A stretch of DNA of 64,000 nucleotides from Bosea sp. NBC_00550 (GCF_026020075.1 NZ_CP102772.1:1054001-1118000); one strand, 5' to 3'; positions 33,827 to 43,602 are shown, numbered from the stretch's first letter. Notes: a model not told the origin generated them from the letters alone. Translations and numbers: made by a program.

Positions 33827-34486
33827 TCAGAACTTGGGGAAGCGGCGTTCGAGGCCGCGCAGCAGCATGGCGATGACCACGCAGGCTGCGATGTAGAGCC
33901 CGCTCGCGACGGTCCAGGTCTCGATCACGCGGAAGGTGTCGACATTGATCTTGCGGGCTTCGAAGGTCAGTTCCGGCACGGCGATGGCGGCGGCGATGGA
34001 GCTGTCCTTGAACATGCCGATGAAGGTGTTGCCGAGCGATGGCAGGACGTTGCGCAGCATGATCGGCGCGACTACCGAGACATTGGTCTGCAGCCGTGTC
34101 AGGCCGATGGAACGCGCGGCCTCGATCACGCCCTTCGCCACCGAGATCAGCCCGGCCCGGAACACTTCGGTGAGATAAGCGCCGGAATAGAGCGCGAGCG
34201 CGCCCGCAAAGCTCTGGTATTTGTCGAGCGTGATGCCGGCCTGGGGCAGGGCGAAATAGGCGAGCAGCACCAGCACGAGCAGCGGCAGGTTGCGGATCAG
34301 CGCGACATACAGGGCGGAGACGCTGCGCAACGCCCGATAAGGCGCGACGCTGGCAAAGGCCGACAGCAGCCCGAGAACGGTGCCGATCGCCACGGCGACG
34401 ACGGCCAACGCCAGACCGAGGGCGAGCCCCGACAGAAGCCTGTCGAAGCTCGCCCAGACGGCGCCGAAATGCAGCGAATACTCCAC
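33827..34486 (-). CDS. Polar amino-acid ABC permease (first)
   Basis: The 219-residue HisQ/HisM-type permease carries ALIRNLPLLVLVLLAYF and the EAA loop EAARSIGLTRLQTNVSVVAP. Helices alternate as in the partner permease. It follows the binding-protein gene by 18 bp in the same transcript. Confidence 0.9.
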   Translation of the reverse strand: MEYSLHFGAVWASFDRLLSGLALGLALAVVAVAIGTVLGLLSAFASVAPYRALRSVSALYVALIRNLPLLVLVLLAYFALPQAGITLDKYQSFAGALALYSGAYLTEVFRAGLISVAKGVIEAARSIGLTRLQTNVSVVAPIMLRNVLPSLGNTFIGMFKDSSIAAAIAVPELTFEARKINVDTFRVIETWTVASGLYIAACVVIAMLLRGLERRFPKF

Positions 34487-34504
34487 GGAGCAGCGACCTG
34501 GGGC

Positions 34505-35350
34505 TCAGCGGAACTCCTGCGGGAAGCCGATCTTGGGCTCGGGCGGCGTCTCGCCGAACCAGCGCTCATAGGCCGCCTTGTAGATCGGGAAAGTCGTACC
34601 GGTCATCGACTCGCGGAGCGCCACGTTGACGAAGTTGAGCCAGTCCGGATCGCCCTGCTTCACGATGCAGGAATAGGTCTGCGGGTTCCAGCTGTAACCG
34701 GAATCCACATAGCGGTTGGGGTTCTGCTTCATATAGTACCGCAGCGAAGAGGAATCCGTCGCCGCAGCCTGGGCGCGGCCCGAGTTCAGCGCCTGGTACA
34801 TCAGGTCGACGCTCTCGAACTGGTCGACCTTGGCGTCGGGCAATGCATCCCTGACCATCTTCTCTGCGAACACATTCTGCAGCACGGAGATCGTGACCTT
34901 GCTGCCGGCCGCCTTCAGCGCCGCATAATCGGCAAAGGGGCCGCCGGCGACCATCATCAGGCTGACGCCCTCGCGATAGTACGGCACCGTGAAGGCGACC
35001 TGCTGGGCGCGCGCGGCGGTCACGGTCACGAACTGGCAGGCGATATCGACCTTGCCGGTGGCGATGTTCGGGATGCGAGCGTCCGATGCCTGATTGACGA
35101 ACTCGATCTTGTTGGGATCGTCGAACAGGCCCTGTGCGATGATCTTGGCGATCTCGATGTCGAAGCCGACCAGCTCGCCCTTCTCGTTGCGGAAATGCCA
35201 GGGCGGGTTGGTGCTGCCCGTGCCCACGACGAGCTTGCCGCGGCTCAGCACCTCCTTGAGCTTGCCCTGTGCCGAGGCACCGGTGGCGGGCAGGAGCACG
35301 CAGGCGGCGACTCCGAGCCCTGCGGCGATCTTGATGAGATTCTGAAACAT
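34505..35350 (-). CDS. Amino-acid ABC substrate-binding protein
   Basis: The 281-residue protein has a Sec signal (LGVAACVLLPATGASAQG) and a family-3 periplasmic binding fold: LVVGTGSTNPPWHFRNEKGE, ELVGFDIEIAKIIA, the ligand-binding arginine in NQASDARIPNIATGKVDI and FTVPYYREGVSLMM. It would bind a polar or modified amino acid. GGAGGGGAAG precedes ATG 35350. An operator-like palindrome lies 89 bp upstream (35439-35461). Confidence 0.92.
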   Translation of the reverse strand: MFQNLIKIAAGLGVAACVLLPATGASAQGKLKEVLSRGKLVVGTGSTNPPWHFRNEKGELVGFDIEIAKIIAQGLFDDPNKIEFVNQASDARIPNIATGKVDIACQFVTVTAARAQQVAFTVPYYREGVSLMMVAGGPFADYAALKAAGSKVTISVLQNVFAEKMVRDALPDAKVDQFESVDLMYQALNSGRAQAAATDSSSLRYYMKQNPNRYVDSGYSWNPQTYSCIVKQGDPDWLNFVNVALRESMTGTTFPIYKAAYERWFGETPPEPKIGFPQEFR

Positions 35351-35438
35351 GGCTTCCCCTCCGCCTTTTGCTGAAAACCGCTCGATGGCCGGCGCAGCGG
35401 CAAGCAGACGACGCGCCGCCCTCCCCAAGCAAGATGCG

Positions 35439-35461
35439 CCTGTTTCGTGAGAGGAAACAGG
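35439..35461 (-). promoter_or_regulatory. Operator A: palindrome upstream of the amino-acid ABC operon
   Basis: CCTGTTTC and GAAACAGG flank 7 bases in a perfect 8-7-8 palindrome. Reading leftward, TTGCTT, a -35-like hexamer, starts after exactly 9 bp (35432-35427). This is the same geometry as four other sites in the island. Confidence 0.65.
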
Positions 35462-35502
35462 ATATTCGCGGCCACGCTTCCCAGGCGCAGCTGCCGTCCG
35501 CA

Positions 35503-37008
35503 CTATCGATGCGGCGCGTCAGCGTGGATCGGAAAGACCGGCCCGCGCAAACGCGTATAGGGCAACCCGGCGATCTTGCTGGTGCAGGGGCCGGGCGTCG
35601 TCACCGTGAAGCTGCCCTTGGCGATCTTGTCGTAGGCTCGCCGATGCGCCACCGCCGCCTTGACGCCGATCGCCTTCAGCATCTCGGGATGGATGCCCTG
35701 CGAGCGGAACTGGCCGAGGTCGAAAGGCGGGGTCTTGCGGCTGGTCAGCAGGATGGTGACGCCGCGGGCCTCGACCACCACGCTCAGCCCCATGCTGAAG
35801 CGCGAGCCCTGCGAGGCGGCGAGGTGGCTATTCAGGTCCTCCAGCGCGAATTCCCCGTCGCTGGCGCTGACGAAGCGGGCCTCGATCTCGACCGGCCCTT
35901 CGGCAACGGCGCTGCCCTTGCCGCCGATCGAGAGCTTGCGGGTTTCTCCGGGTTTCGCGCCGGTCATGGTCGCGACGGCCGCCGGATCGGCGATGGCGAC
36001 CGCGCAATTCTCGACACGGTGGCGCAGGAAGGCCCGCAGCACCGAGGTGCCGTCTCCCGGCGCGCCGCCGCCGATATTGTCGGCCGGCTCGACCACGAGA
36101 TACGGGCCGCCCGGAGACCGCAGGATCTCCGCGACCGCGTCGTCGATGTCCCATTCCGCCGGCAGGCCGTGATCGCGCAAGGCGACGGCCGTCTCGGTCA
36201 GTTGGGCGAGAGCGTCCCGCGCTTCCGCTTCCGAGCCGGTGAAGGCGACTGAGAAGGCGACGCCGGCCTCGGCCACATCGGAGAAGGAATAGCCGCCGAT
36301 GACATTGGCGACCAGGATCGCCGGGTTCTGCTGCTCGATCAGCCGGGCCAGCGCCTCCAGGTCGCGCATGGGCCGGTCGGCGGTTCCGGTGCCGGTCGGA
36401 GGCCACATCACGGGCGCGTTGCAGGAGAGCATGCGCGGCAGGACGCCCTCCTTCAGGGCCTGCGCCAGCAGACGGGCCGAACGCACGGCGGATTCGCGAG
36501 CGTCCGTATGTGGGTTCTCGCGGTAGGCGACGAGGGCGTTGGCATGCTGTGCCATCGCCGCGGTGAAATTGGCATGCAGGTCGAAGACGCCGAAGACCGG
36601 CAGGGTCTCGCAGTCCGGCACGGAGCGGATACGGGCGAGCAGCGCGCCTTCGGGATCGGGGCAGGCGGTCGTGACCATAGCACCGTGCAGCGCGAGCCAG
36701 ATGCCATCGAGGCCTCCGGAGCTGAGCGCTGCCTTCAGCCCGGCATCGAATTCCGACAGGAAGCGCTCGAAGACGGCGTGATCGACGGTTCCGGCCGGCA
36801 GCGCCGTGTAGTCAACCGTCGGCACGACCTGCCACCCCTCGGCTTCGGCCACTTCGAGGAAGCCGTCGACCGTCGAGCCGTCGCCGCGCCGGCGCAACAG
36901 TTCCTCGCCGGTGCGGATGGTGAAATCGGCCAGCCCGGTAACCTCGTCGACGAAGCTATGCGTCTCGTGGAAGAGGGACCCCAGCAGGATCCGGCGAGGC
37001 TGCGGCAT
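35503..37008 (-). CDS. M81-family (MlrC-like) metallopeptidase 1
   Basis: The 501-residue protein has the MlrC N-terminal metallopeptidase domain (about 6-300) and the C-terminal MlrC domain. The putative zinc set is conserved: E15 (FHETHSF), H108 (LALHGAM), D143 and H145 (FDLHANFT), H167 (NPHTDARE), with the usual 22-residue spacing between the last two His. MlrC of microcystin degraders cleaves linear peptides containing the Adda beta-amino acid; other M81 members are largely uncharacterised. No signal peptide, so cytoplasmic. ATG 37008 has GGGAG about 10 bases upstream; the frame extends to 37086. It is divergent from a second M81 gene. Confidence 0.9.
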   Translation of the reverse strand: MPQPRRILLGSLFHETHSFVDEVTGLADFTIRTGEELLRRRGDGSTVDGFLEVAEAEGWQVVPTVDYTALPAGTVDHAVFERFLSEFDAGLKAALSSGGLDGIWLALHGAMVTTACPDPEGALLARIRSVPDCETLPVFGVFDLHANFTAAMAQHANALVAYRENPHTDARESAVRSARLLAQALKEGVLPRMLSCNAPVMWPPTGTGTADRPMRDLEALARLIEQQNPAILVANVIGGYSFSDVAEAGVAFSVAFTGSEAEARDALAQLTETAVALRDHGLPAEWDIDDAVAEILRSPGGPYLVVEPADNIGGGAPGDGTSVLRAFLRHRVENCAVAIADPAAVATMTGAKPGETRKLSIGGKGSAVAEGPVEIEARFVSASDGEFALEDLNSHLAASQGSRFSMGLSVVVEARGVTILLTSRKTPPFDLGQFRSQGIHPEMLKAIGVKAAVAHRRAYDKIAKGSFTVTTPGPCTSKIAGLPYTRLRGPVFPIHADAPHR

Positions 37009-37059
37009 GTTCTGCGAGGCTCCCTGAAGCCTCCTCATCTCGGCCGCTGCGCTGTTCCG

Positions 37060-37130
37060 AATCAAGCTGGCATTGTTCCGCTCCAAGGAACGCGAGTGCT
37101 TTGACAGGTTGCGCCAACTCCCCGTTTCAT
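37060..37130. promoter_or_regulatory. Operator B: shared palindrome between two divergent M81 genes
   Basis: GTTCC-N7-GGAAC occupies 37075-37091. Exactly 9 bp to the right is a perfect -35, TTGACA (37101-37106), with TTTCAT 18 bp further as a possible -10. Exactly 9 bp to the left, on the other strand, is TTGATT (37065-37060). One symmetrical site could thus control both M81 genes. Confidence 0.65.
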
Positions 37131-37187
37131 GGTGCCGGCCGGCGCGCCGGAGAGAGCGATGCCGGCGCAGATCGGGACTAGAGGCAG

Positions 37188-38648
37188 ATGCGCGTCTTCA
37201 CTGCGTCGCTGGCGACGGAAACCAACACCTTCGCGCCGCTCTTCGTCGATCGCAGCGCCTTCGAGGGAGCCTTTTATTGCCCACCGGGAACCCACCCGGA
37301 AACGCCGACCCTGTGCTCGGCGCCGATCGTCGCGGCGCGGCGTCGCGCCGCCAGCGAAGGCTACGAGCTGATCGAGGGAACCGCGACCTGGGCCGAGCCG
37401 GCTGGGCTTGTCTCGCAGGAGGGCTATGAAAGCCTGCGCGACGAAATCCTCGGGCAGCTCGTGGCGGCACTGCCGGTCGACATCGTCCTGCTCGGCCTGC
37501 ACGGCGCGATGGGGGCGCGCGGCTATGACGATTGCGAGGGTGACCTGATCGCGCGGGTGAGGGCGCTCGCCGGGCCGGATTGCGTGGTCGGAGCCGAGCT
37601 CGACATGCATTGCCATCTCACCGCGCAGATGGTCGAGGGTGCCGACATCATCGTCGCCTTCAAGGAGTTCCCGCACACGGACTTTCTCGCGCGGGCCGAG
37701 GACCTGCTGGAACTCTGCCTCCGGACGGCGCGCAAGCAGGTCAGGCCCGCCAGCGCAGTGTTCGACTGCCGCGGGCTCGCCGCCTTCATGACCAGCCGGG
37801 AGCCCGGCCGCAGCTTCGTCGACCGGATCATGGCGCTGGAAGGGAGGGACGGCATCCTGTCGATTTCGGTCGCGCATGGTTTTCAGGCCGCGGACGTCGC
37901 CGATGTCGGGACGAAGGTGCTGGTCATTACCGATGGCGACGAAGCGAAGGCGGCGGCGCTCGCCAGGGAACTCGGTCTCGAAATCCTGCGCTGGGGGAAC
38001 GGCGCCTCGCCGAAGCACTACAAGCCGGAGGAGGGCATCGCGGCGGCGCTCGAACTGGCGCAGCCGGGAAAACCCGTGGTCCTGGCCGATCGCTGGGACA
38101 ATCCGGGCGGCGGCGTGGCCGGCGATTCCTCGGTGATGGTCGAGGCGCTGCTGCGGCACCCGGACGTGCCCGCCGCGATAGGGGCGCTATGGGACCCCGT
38201 CGCGGTCGGCCTCTGCAGAGCCGCCGGCGTCGGGACCGAAATCCCGTTGCGGTTCGCCGGAAAGGCGGCGCCGTCCTCCGGCAAGCCGATCGATGCGACG
38301 GTCCAGGTCATCGGGACGACCGAAGACCTGCTGATCCCGTTCGCGCAGAGCTGGGTCTCGCTCGGCCCGGCCGCCGCGATCCGGGTCGGCCTGCTCGACA
38401 TCGTGCTCGCCTCGACACGGGCGCAGACCTTCAGCCCGCCCGTCTTCACCGATCTCGGCGTCGATCTTGCCGCCAAGAAGCTGGTCGTGGTGAAGTCCTC
38501 GAACCACTTCCACGCCGCCTTCGCGCCGATCGCAGCGAGCGTGCTCTATCTCGACAGCGGCGGGCCTTATCCGCCGGATGCGAGCAAGATCCCCTATACC
38601 AAGGTCAGGCGCCCCTTCTCTCCGCTGGATCCGAACCCATGGCTGTAA
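37188..38648 (+). CDS. M81-family (MlrC-like) metallopeptidase 2
   Basis: The 486-residue protein matches the M81 layout. Candidate metal ligands are E11 (ATETNTF), H105 (GLHGAM), D139 and H141 (ELDMHCHLT) and H163 (FPHTDFLARAEDL), again with 22-residue spacing. The C-terminal domain has ADRWDNPGGGVAGDSS, the block found in all three homologues here. It is cytoplasmic. GAGGCAG supports ATG 37188. Its end overlaps the start of the D-serine-dehydratase-like gene by 10 bases, so these two are coupled. Confidence 0.9.
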   Translation: MRVFTASLATETNTFAPLFVDRSAFEGAFYCPPGTHPETPTLCSAPIVAARRRAASEGYELIEGTATWAEPAGLVSQEGYESLRDEILGQLVAALPVDIVLLGLHGAMGARGYDDCEGDLIARVRALAGPDCVVGAELDMHCHLTAQMVEGADIIVAFKEFPHTDFLARAEDLLELCLRTARKQVRPASAVFDCRGLAAFMTSREPGRSFVDRIMALEGRDGILSISVAHGFQAADVADVGTKVLVITDGDEAKAAALARELGLEILRWGNGASPKHYKPEEGIAAALELAQPGKPVVLADRWDNPGGGVAGDSSVMVEALLRHPDVPAAIGALWDPVAVGLCRAAGVGTEIPLRFAGKAAPSSGKPIDATVQVIGTTEDLLIPFAQSWVSLGPAAAIRVGLLDIVLASTRAQTFSPPVFTDLGVDLAAKKLVVVKSSNHFHAAFAPIAASVLYLDSGGPYPPDASKIPYTKVRRPFSPLDPNPWL

Positions 38649-39934
38649 CCGCTTCTGCCGCCGCCCTGCCGCGCCTGTCGTTGGGCGAAATCGGGGACCA
38701 GCACCTCGACGATCTGATGAAGGGACTGCCGCCGGGCGCGAAGCTGCGGCTTGGCGATAGCTGGAGCGTTCTCGGCGGCGACATGCCGATGCCGCTCGCG
38801 GTGATCCGCGAGAGCGTCCTGCAGGCCAATAGCGCCTGGATGAGCGCTTTCGCCGGCGCCAACGATTTGCTGATCGCGCCGCATGGCAAGACGACGATGG
38901 CGCCGCAGCTCTTCGACCTGCAGATCGCCGACGGTGCCTGGGCGATCACCGTGGCGACGATGCAGCAGCTTGCCGTTGCCCGGCATTTCGGCGTGAAACG
39001 CGTCATCCTCGCCAACCAGCCGGTCGGCCCGCAAGAGATCGCGGCCTGTTTCGTCGCGCTGCGGGAACCTGGCTTCGAACTTTACTGCCTCGCCGACAGC
39101 GTCGCCGGGGTCGGGTTGCTCGCCGAGGCCGCGAAGGAGCATGCGGACGCCAACCCCCTGCGCATCTTCGTCGAGATCGGTTTCATGGGCGGGCGCACCG
39201 GCGCGCGGACCCGTGAGGAGGCACTGGCCGTGGCGCGCGCCGTCGCAGGCGCGCCGGGCTTGCGGCTCGCCGGCTTCGAATGTGTCGAGGGCCTGCACAG
39301 CGACACCGCCAATGCCGACAGGCTGCTCGGCGAAGTGGTCGCGGTTGCGACGGCTGCCGAGGGCGAGGGGCTCTTGGGGCCGGAACCGATAGTGCTCTCG
39401 GCCGGCGGGACCTCGCTGTTCGACCGGGTCGGCGAGGCGTTCAATGCGGCTTCGTTCAGCCGGCCGATCGTCAAGGTGCTGCGCTCGGGCTGTTATCTGA
39501 CCCATGACTCCACCGTCTATTCTGCGGCGTTCCGGCGGATCACGCTGGAGACCAGCCTGAAACTGCCGCCGGGCGGACTTGAGCCGGCTTTGGAGGTCTG
39601 GGCCTATGTCCAGTCGCGGCCGGAGCGCGGGCGCAGCCTGCTCACTGTCGGCAAGCGCGACATCAGCTTCGATTCCGGGATGCCGGTGCCCTTGCGCTGG
39701 TACCGGCCGGGCGGGGCGATGGCGCGGCCGGAGCCGATGCCGGCCGGGCATAATGTGCTGGCGCTCAACGACCAGCACTGCCATCTCGGCACGCCGGAGG
39801 AGAGCCCGCTGCAGGTCGGCGACATGGTCGCCTTCGGCATCGGCCATCCCTGCACGACCTTCGACAAATGGGCGCTGCTGATGCTGGTCGACGACGACTG
39901 GCGCGTGACCGGCGCCATCCGGACCTTCTTCTGA
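38639..39934 (+). CDS. D-serine dehydratase / D-threonine aldolase-like PLP enzyme
   Basis: The 431-residue protein has an alanine-racemase-type barrel with the PLP lysine K84 in LIAPHGKTTMAP. A C-terminal beta domain has zinc ligands H380 (LNDQHCHL) and C405 (GIGHPCTTFDKW), the hallmark of the DSD1/D-threonine aldolase family. These enzymes act on D-3-hydroxy amino acids or related D-amino acids, either by dehydration or retro-aldol cleavage. The overlap with the M81 gene suggests the peptidase releases its substrate. I cannot tell dehydratase from aldolase by eye. Confidence 0.85.
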   Translation: MAVTASAAALPRLSLGEIGDQHLDDLMKGLPPGAKLRLGDSWSVLGGDMPMPLAVIRESVLQANSAWMSAFAGANDLLIAPHGKTTMAPQLFDLQIADGAWAITVATMQQLAVARHFGVKRVILANQPVGPQEIAACFVALREPGFELYCLADSVAGVGLLAEAAKEHADANPLRIFVEIGFMGGRTGARTREEALAVARAVAGAPGLRLAGFECVEGLHSDTANADRLLGEVVAVATAAEGEGLLGPEPIVLSAGGTSLFDRVGEAFNAASFSRPIVKVLRSGCYLTHDSTVYSAAFRRITLETSLKLPPGGLEPALEVWAYVQSRPERGRSLLTVGKRDISFDSGMPVPLRWYRPGGAMARPEPMPAGHNVLALNDQHCHLGTPEESPLQVGDMVAFGIGHPCTTFDKWALLMLVDDDWRVTGAIRTFF

Positions 39935-39950
39935 AGGGAGCGTGCGGACT

Positions 39951-40005
39951 GTTCCTTCTGATGAAACCGGTGATCCTTGACGCGAATTCGGGCGCTTCCT
40001 AGCCT
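39951..40005 (+). promoter_or_regulatory. Operator C and promoter of the first dipeptide-type operon
   Basis: GTTCC-N7-GAAAC (39951-39967) is followed after 9 bp by TTGACG (39977-39982), a 17-bp spacer and TAGCCT (40000-40005). The first 30 bases align closely with operator D at 45419. The gene start is 151 bp downstream, leaving a long leader. Confidence 0.65.
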
Positions 40006-40155
40006 GCGTTCGAGAGCGGGAAGGCCGTCACCAATCCAATGGTAAGGCGGCCAAAGCATCGAGATCAGGAACCCGACGATGCCGCCCGCCCCTTGGAGCG
40101 GCAGGCAAGGATCGGGCCGGATGCGCCGGCAAGCGTCATTGTGGGAGGATCGTTC

Positions 40156-41748
40156 GTGACCGCACCGTCATTCCTCGGGGTCGATGGCGAAGGCGAGCAC
40201 GCGCCGTCGCGACGCAGTCTGCTGCAGCTGTTGACGGCCGGTGGCGCGGCCTTTGCCACGCCCGCCTTCTGGAGCGCGTTGGCGCACGGCCAGACCCCGG
40301 CCGCGGGCGGCACGCTGACGATCGGCGCCGATGCCGATCCGATCGGGCTCGACCCGGTCACGGTCAACGCCTTCTCGTCCTACGACTTCACCAGTCTGCT
40401 CTATACCGGCCTGCTGCGCTGGAACGCTCAGATGAAGGTCGAGCCCGATCTGGCGACGGGCTATCAGCAGCCAGATCCAAAGACTTACGTCTTCAAGCTC
40501 AGGCAGGGAGTGAAGTTCCATAACGGCAAGGGCTTCAGCGCCGAGGACGTGAAGCACACCTTCGACCGGATCATGAACCCGGCCACAGGCAGCCGCCTGC
40601 GCGCTTTGTATTCCAGCATCGAATCGGTGACGGTCGTAGATCCCTTGACGGTCAGGTTTCAGCTCAACGCGACCGATGCGGCCTTCCTCAGCAATCTCGC
40701 CAGCAACCCCAATGGCGCGATCGTCCCGGCCGGGGTAGACAACCTCGTCACCCAGCCGGTCGGCACCGGGCCCTTCGCTTTCGAGGCCTATCAGCCGAAC
40801 CAGCAATTCTCGCTGACGCGCTTCGGCGACTATTACGAGAAGGGCGAGCCCCATCTCGCGAAGGTGGTGTTCAAGTTCTACAAGGACCAGGCGACGCTGA
40901 CCTCAGCGCTGCGCTCCCGCGCCATTGACATGACCTGGGTGAAGGACCCGAAGGTGGCGACCGCCATCTCGCGCGCTTCGCCGAATTTCGTCTCTGCGCC
41001 GGGGCAGACATCGCGCACCTTCCCGATCTGGCTGAACATGAAGGCCAAGCCCCTGAACGACGTGAAGGTGCGGCGCGCGCTCAGCCTGGCAACGGACCGC
41101 AAGGCCTGCCTCGACACCGTGCTCGGCGGCTCCGGCAAGGTCGGGGCGATGATCCCGGAAAGCCACGTCGGCGGCTATGACGGTACGGGCGAATTGCCGT
41201 ACTACAAGCACGATCCGGCTGCTGCGAAGGCGCTTCTCGCCGAAGCCGGCTATCCCGGTGGCATCGATCTCGGCGACTATATCGTCGTCGCCGCCAATCC
41301 GCTCGACGTCGCCTGCGCCCAGATCCTGCAGCAGCAATGGCAGGCGGCCGGGATCACCGTGAAGCTGGTGCCGATGGAGACCGCGCCGCTCCTCGCCAAA
41401 TGGGCGAGCGGCGACTGGCCGACTCTGCTTTCCGTCGCGCTGTCCTGGACGCCCGATCCCGACGGGGTGTTCCAGTACATCACCTCGACCAGCGGCTACG
41501 GCAGGGCGATGGGCTCGAACGATCCCGACCTCGACAAGATGATCGCCGAGGCGCGGGCCGAACTCGACACGGGCAAGCGCGCAGCGAAGAATCTCGATAT
41601 CCAGCGGCGCATCGCCGACAACGCTTATGTCATCCAGGTCTACCAATACCCGCTGCGTTGGGAGATCTGGTGGAACTATGTCCAGGGCTATGTGCCGCTG
41701 GCGGCGAACATCCGCTCCTTCGTGCGCACGACATGGCTGAAGAAGTAG
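40156..41748 (+). CDS. Family-5 (dipeptide-type) ABC substrate-binding protein 1
   Basis: The 530-residue protein starts with GTG 40156 (GGGAGG 8 bases upstream; the open frame reaches 40039). It has a twin-arginine signal (SRRSLLQLLTAGGAAFATPA). The SBP_bac_5 fold follows: GGTLTIGADADPIGLDP, LLYTGLLRW, YVFKLRQGVKFHNGKGFSAE, DVKHTFDRI and NMKAKPLNDVKVRRALSLAT. Such proteins bind oligopeptides, glutathione or other large polar ligands. Tat export suggests it folds in the cytoplasm. It leads a five-gene transporter operon. Confidence 0.92.
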   Translation: MTAPSFLGVDGEGEHAPSRRSLLQLLTAGGAAFATPAFWSALAHGQTPAAGGTLTIGADADPIGLDPVTVNAFSSYDFTSLLYTGLLRWNAQMKVEPDLATGYQQPDPKTYVFKLRQGVKFHNGKGFSAEDVKHTFDRIMNPATGSRLRALYSSIESVTVVDPLTVRFQLNATDAAFLSNLASNPNGAIVPAGVDNLVTQPVGTGPFAFEAYQPNQQFSLTRFGDYYEKGEPHLAKVVFKFYKDQATLTSALRSRAIDMTWVKDPKVATAISRASPNFVSAPGQTSRTFPIWLNMKAKPLNDVKVRRALSLATDRKACLDTVLGGSGKVGAMIPESHVGGYDGTGELPYYKHDPAAAKALLAEAGYPGGIDLGDYIVVAANPLDVACAQILQQQWQAAGITVKLVPMETAPLLAKWASGDWPTLLSVALSWTPDPDGVFQYITSTSGYGRAMGSNDPDLDKMIAEARAELDTGKRAAKNLDIQRRIADNAYVIQVYQYPLRWEIWWNYVQGYVPLAANIRSFVRTTWLKK

Positions 41749-41782
41749 GCTCCGCCTGCCGCCTCGCGGCGGAGGCCTGCCG

Positions 41783-42724
41783 ATGACGCGTTTCGTCCTC
41801 GGGCGCCTTGCCTGGATGGCGGCGATCCTGCTCGGCGTCTCCTTCGTCGCCTTCATGCTGATGCGCGCGATTCCGGGCGATTTTGCCATCGCGGCGGCCG
41901 GTTCGCAGAGCGTGGCGCCGGATGTACTGGCGACGATCCGCCGCGATCTCGGGCTCGAGCAGCCCTTGATGACGCAATATCTGTCATGGCTCGGGGCTGC
42001 GCTCACCGGCGATCTTGGCATTTCCTTCGTGACGCGCCGGCCGGTGCTGGGCGAGCTGCTCGATCGGCTCGCCGTTACCTTCCAGCTCACGTTGATCGCC
42101 GCCATCATGGCCGTCGTGATGGGCATCGCCACAGGGCTGGCCGCGGCGCGGCTGCGCGGCGCGGTCGATTGGCTGGTCCGGCTCTGGAACGGGCTGATGC
42201 TGGCGGTGCCGAACTATGTCGTCGCGACGCTGATCGTGCTGCTCTTCGGCCTCTACTTCCCCGAGATCACGGTGCTCGGCTACACGCCCTTTCTCGAAAA
42301 CCCGCTCGCCAATCTCTGCAGCATGCTGCTGCCTGCCTTCGCGCTGGCGCTCGCCGTCTCGGTGACCATCGCCGAGAACACGCGCGCCGCCGTGCTCGAG
42401 GTCGCCAATCAGGACTTCGTCATGGTCGCCCGCGCCAAGGGGCTGAGACCCGGCGCGATCCTGCGCGATTACCTGATGCGCAACGCGCTGACGCCTGTGA
42501 TCACCGCCGCGGGCCTCAAGATCGCGGCGCTGCTCGGCGGCAGCATCCTGGTCGAGACCATCTTCGCCATTCCTGGCATGGGGCAGTACCTCTTCGATTC
42601 CATCAACAGCCGCGACTACCCGGTTATCCAGGCGATCGTGCTGGTCGCAGCCGGCATCGTCGTGCTGGTCAACACCATGATCGACATCGCCTATGCGCGG
42701 GTCGATGCGCGGGTGCAGATGTGA
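41783..42724 (+). CDS. Dipeptide-type ABC permease (DppB-like) 1
   Basis: The 313-residue permease has the N-terminal helix GRLAWMAAILLGVSFVAFML, LGLEQPLMTQYLSWL and FGISF-like GDLGISFVTRRPV. Its EAA loop reads VARAKGLRPGAILRDYLMRN, and it ends in VETIFAIPGMGQYLFDSI. It is coupled to the next permease by a GTGA overlap. Confidence 0.92.
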   Translation: MTRFVLGRLAWMAAILLGVSFVAFMLMRAIPGDFAIAAAGSQSVAPDVLATIRRDLGLEQPLMTQYLSWLGAALTGDLGISFVTRRPVLGELLDRLAVTFQLTLIAAIMAVVMGIATGLAAARLRGAVDWLVRLWNGLMLAVPNYVVATLIVLLFGLYFPEITVLGYTPFLENPLANLCSMLLPAFALALAVSVTIAENTRAAVLEVANQDFVMVARAKGLRPGAILRDYLMRNALTPVITAAGLKIAALLGGSILVETIFAIPGMGQYLFDSINSRDYPVIQAIVLVAAGIVVLVNTMIDIAYARVDARVQM

Positions 42725-43602
42725 GCGGCGCCGTGCAGGAGAACATGCCGGCTGCCGCGGCGGCCCCTCCGAGCGAACGCAAGGCGGCCGGGATCACACA
42801 GGGCTGGCTGCTGCTCGGCCTGGGGCTGGCCATGCTGGGGGCGATGCTGATCGTCACCGTCTTCGCGCCGCTGGTCGCGCCCTATGCTCCCTCCGCGACC
42901 TCGCCGGATTCGCTCGCTCCGGCGAGCGCCGCCCACTGGCTCGGCACGGATTCGATCGGGCGCGACGTCCTGAGCCGCCTGATCGTCGGCGGCCGCACGA
43001 CGCTGCTGATCACGGTGACGGCGGTGTTCATCGCGCTGGTGGCAGGGCTGATCCTGGGGCTCGCTGCCGGCTATCTCGGCGGGTTCGTCGACGAGATCGT
43101 CATGCGGCTGCTCGATGTCGTCTTCGCCTTTCCGGTGCTGCTTCTGGCAATCGCTGTCGTCGCCGCACTCGGGCCAACGGTGCCGAACCTGATCCTGACC
43201 ATAGCCATCGTCTACACGCCGGCGATGGCGCGGGTGGTGCGGGCGCCGGTGCTCAGCGTCAAGCAATGGGACCATGTCGAGGCGGCGCGCAGCGTCGGCA
43301 TGAGCGAGATAAGGCTGGTGCTGCGCCATATCCTGCCCATCGTGGTCTCGCCCATCCTCGTCGCGACGAGCCTGACCTTGTCGCAGACGATCTTCACGGT
43401 GACGGCGCTCTCCTTCCTGGGGCTCGGCCCGCCGCCTCCCGATCCGAACTGGGGCGGCATGCTCTCGGAAGCGCGGCAGTTCATGGAGCTGGCGCCGCTG
43501 ACGGTGATCGGCCCGGCCGCCGCGATCGTCTTCGCGACGCTGACCTTCATCATCATCGCCAACGGCCTGCGTGAAGTGCTCGACGTGGGGAGCGTGCGAT
43601 GA
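42721..43602 (+). CDS. Dipeptide-type ABC permease (DppC-like) 1
   Basis: The 293-residue permease begins at GTG 42721 inside the stop of the DppB-like gene. Markers are HWLGTDSIGRDVLSRLIVGG, GRTTLLITV, EAARSVGMSEIRLVLRHILP and LSFLGLGPPPPDPNWGGML. It forms the channel with the DppB-like protein. Confidence 0.92.
   Translation: MSGAVQENMPAAAAAPPSERKAAGITQGWLLLGLGLAMLGAMLIVTVFAPLVAPYAPSATSPDSLAPASAAHWLGTDSIGRDVLSRLIVGGRTTLLITVTAVFIALVAGLILGLAAGYLGGFVDEIVMRLLDVVFAFPVLLLAIAVVAALGPTVPNLILTIAIVYTPAMARVVRAPVLSVKQWDHVEAARSVGMSEIRLVLRHILPIVVSPILVATSLTLSQTIFTVTALSFLGLGPPPPDPNWGGMLSEARQFMELAPLTVIGPAAAIVFATLTFIIIANGLREVLDVGSVR

Noticed and set aside
33818-35374. Rightward 518-codon frame opposite the amino-acid ABC operon
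   Set aside because: Antisense shadow spanning two well-defined leftward genes.
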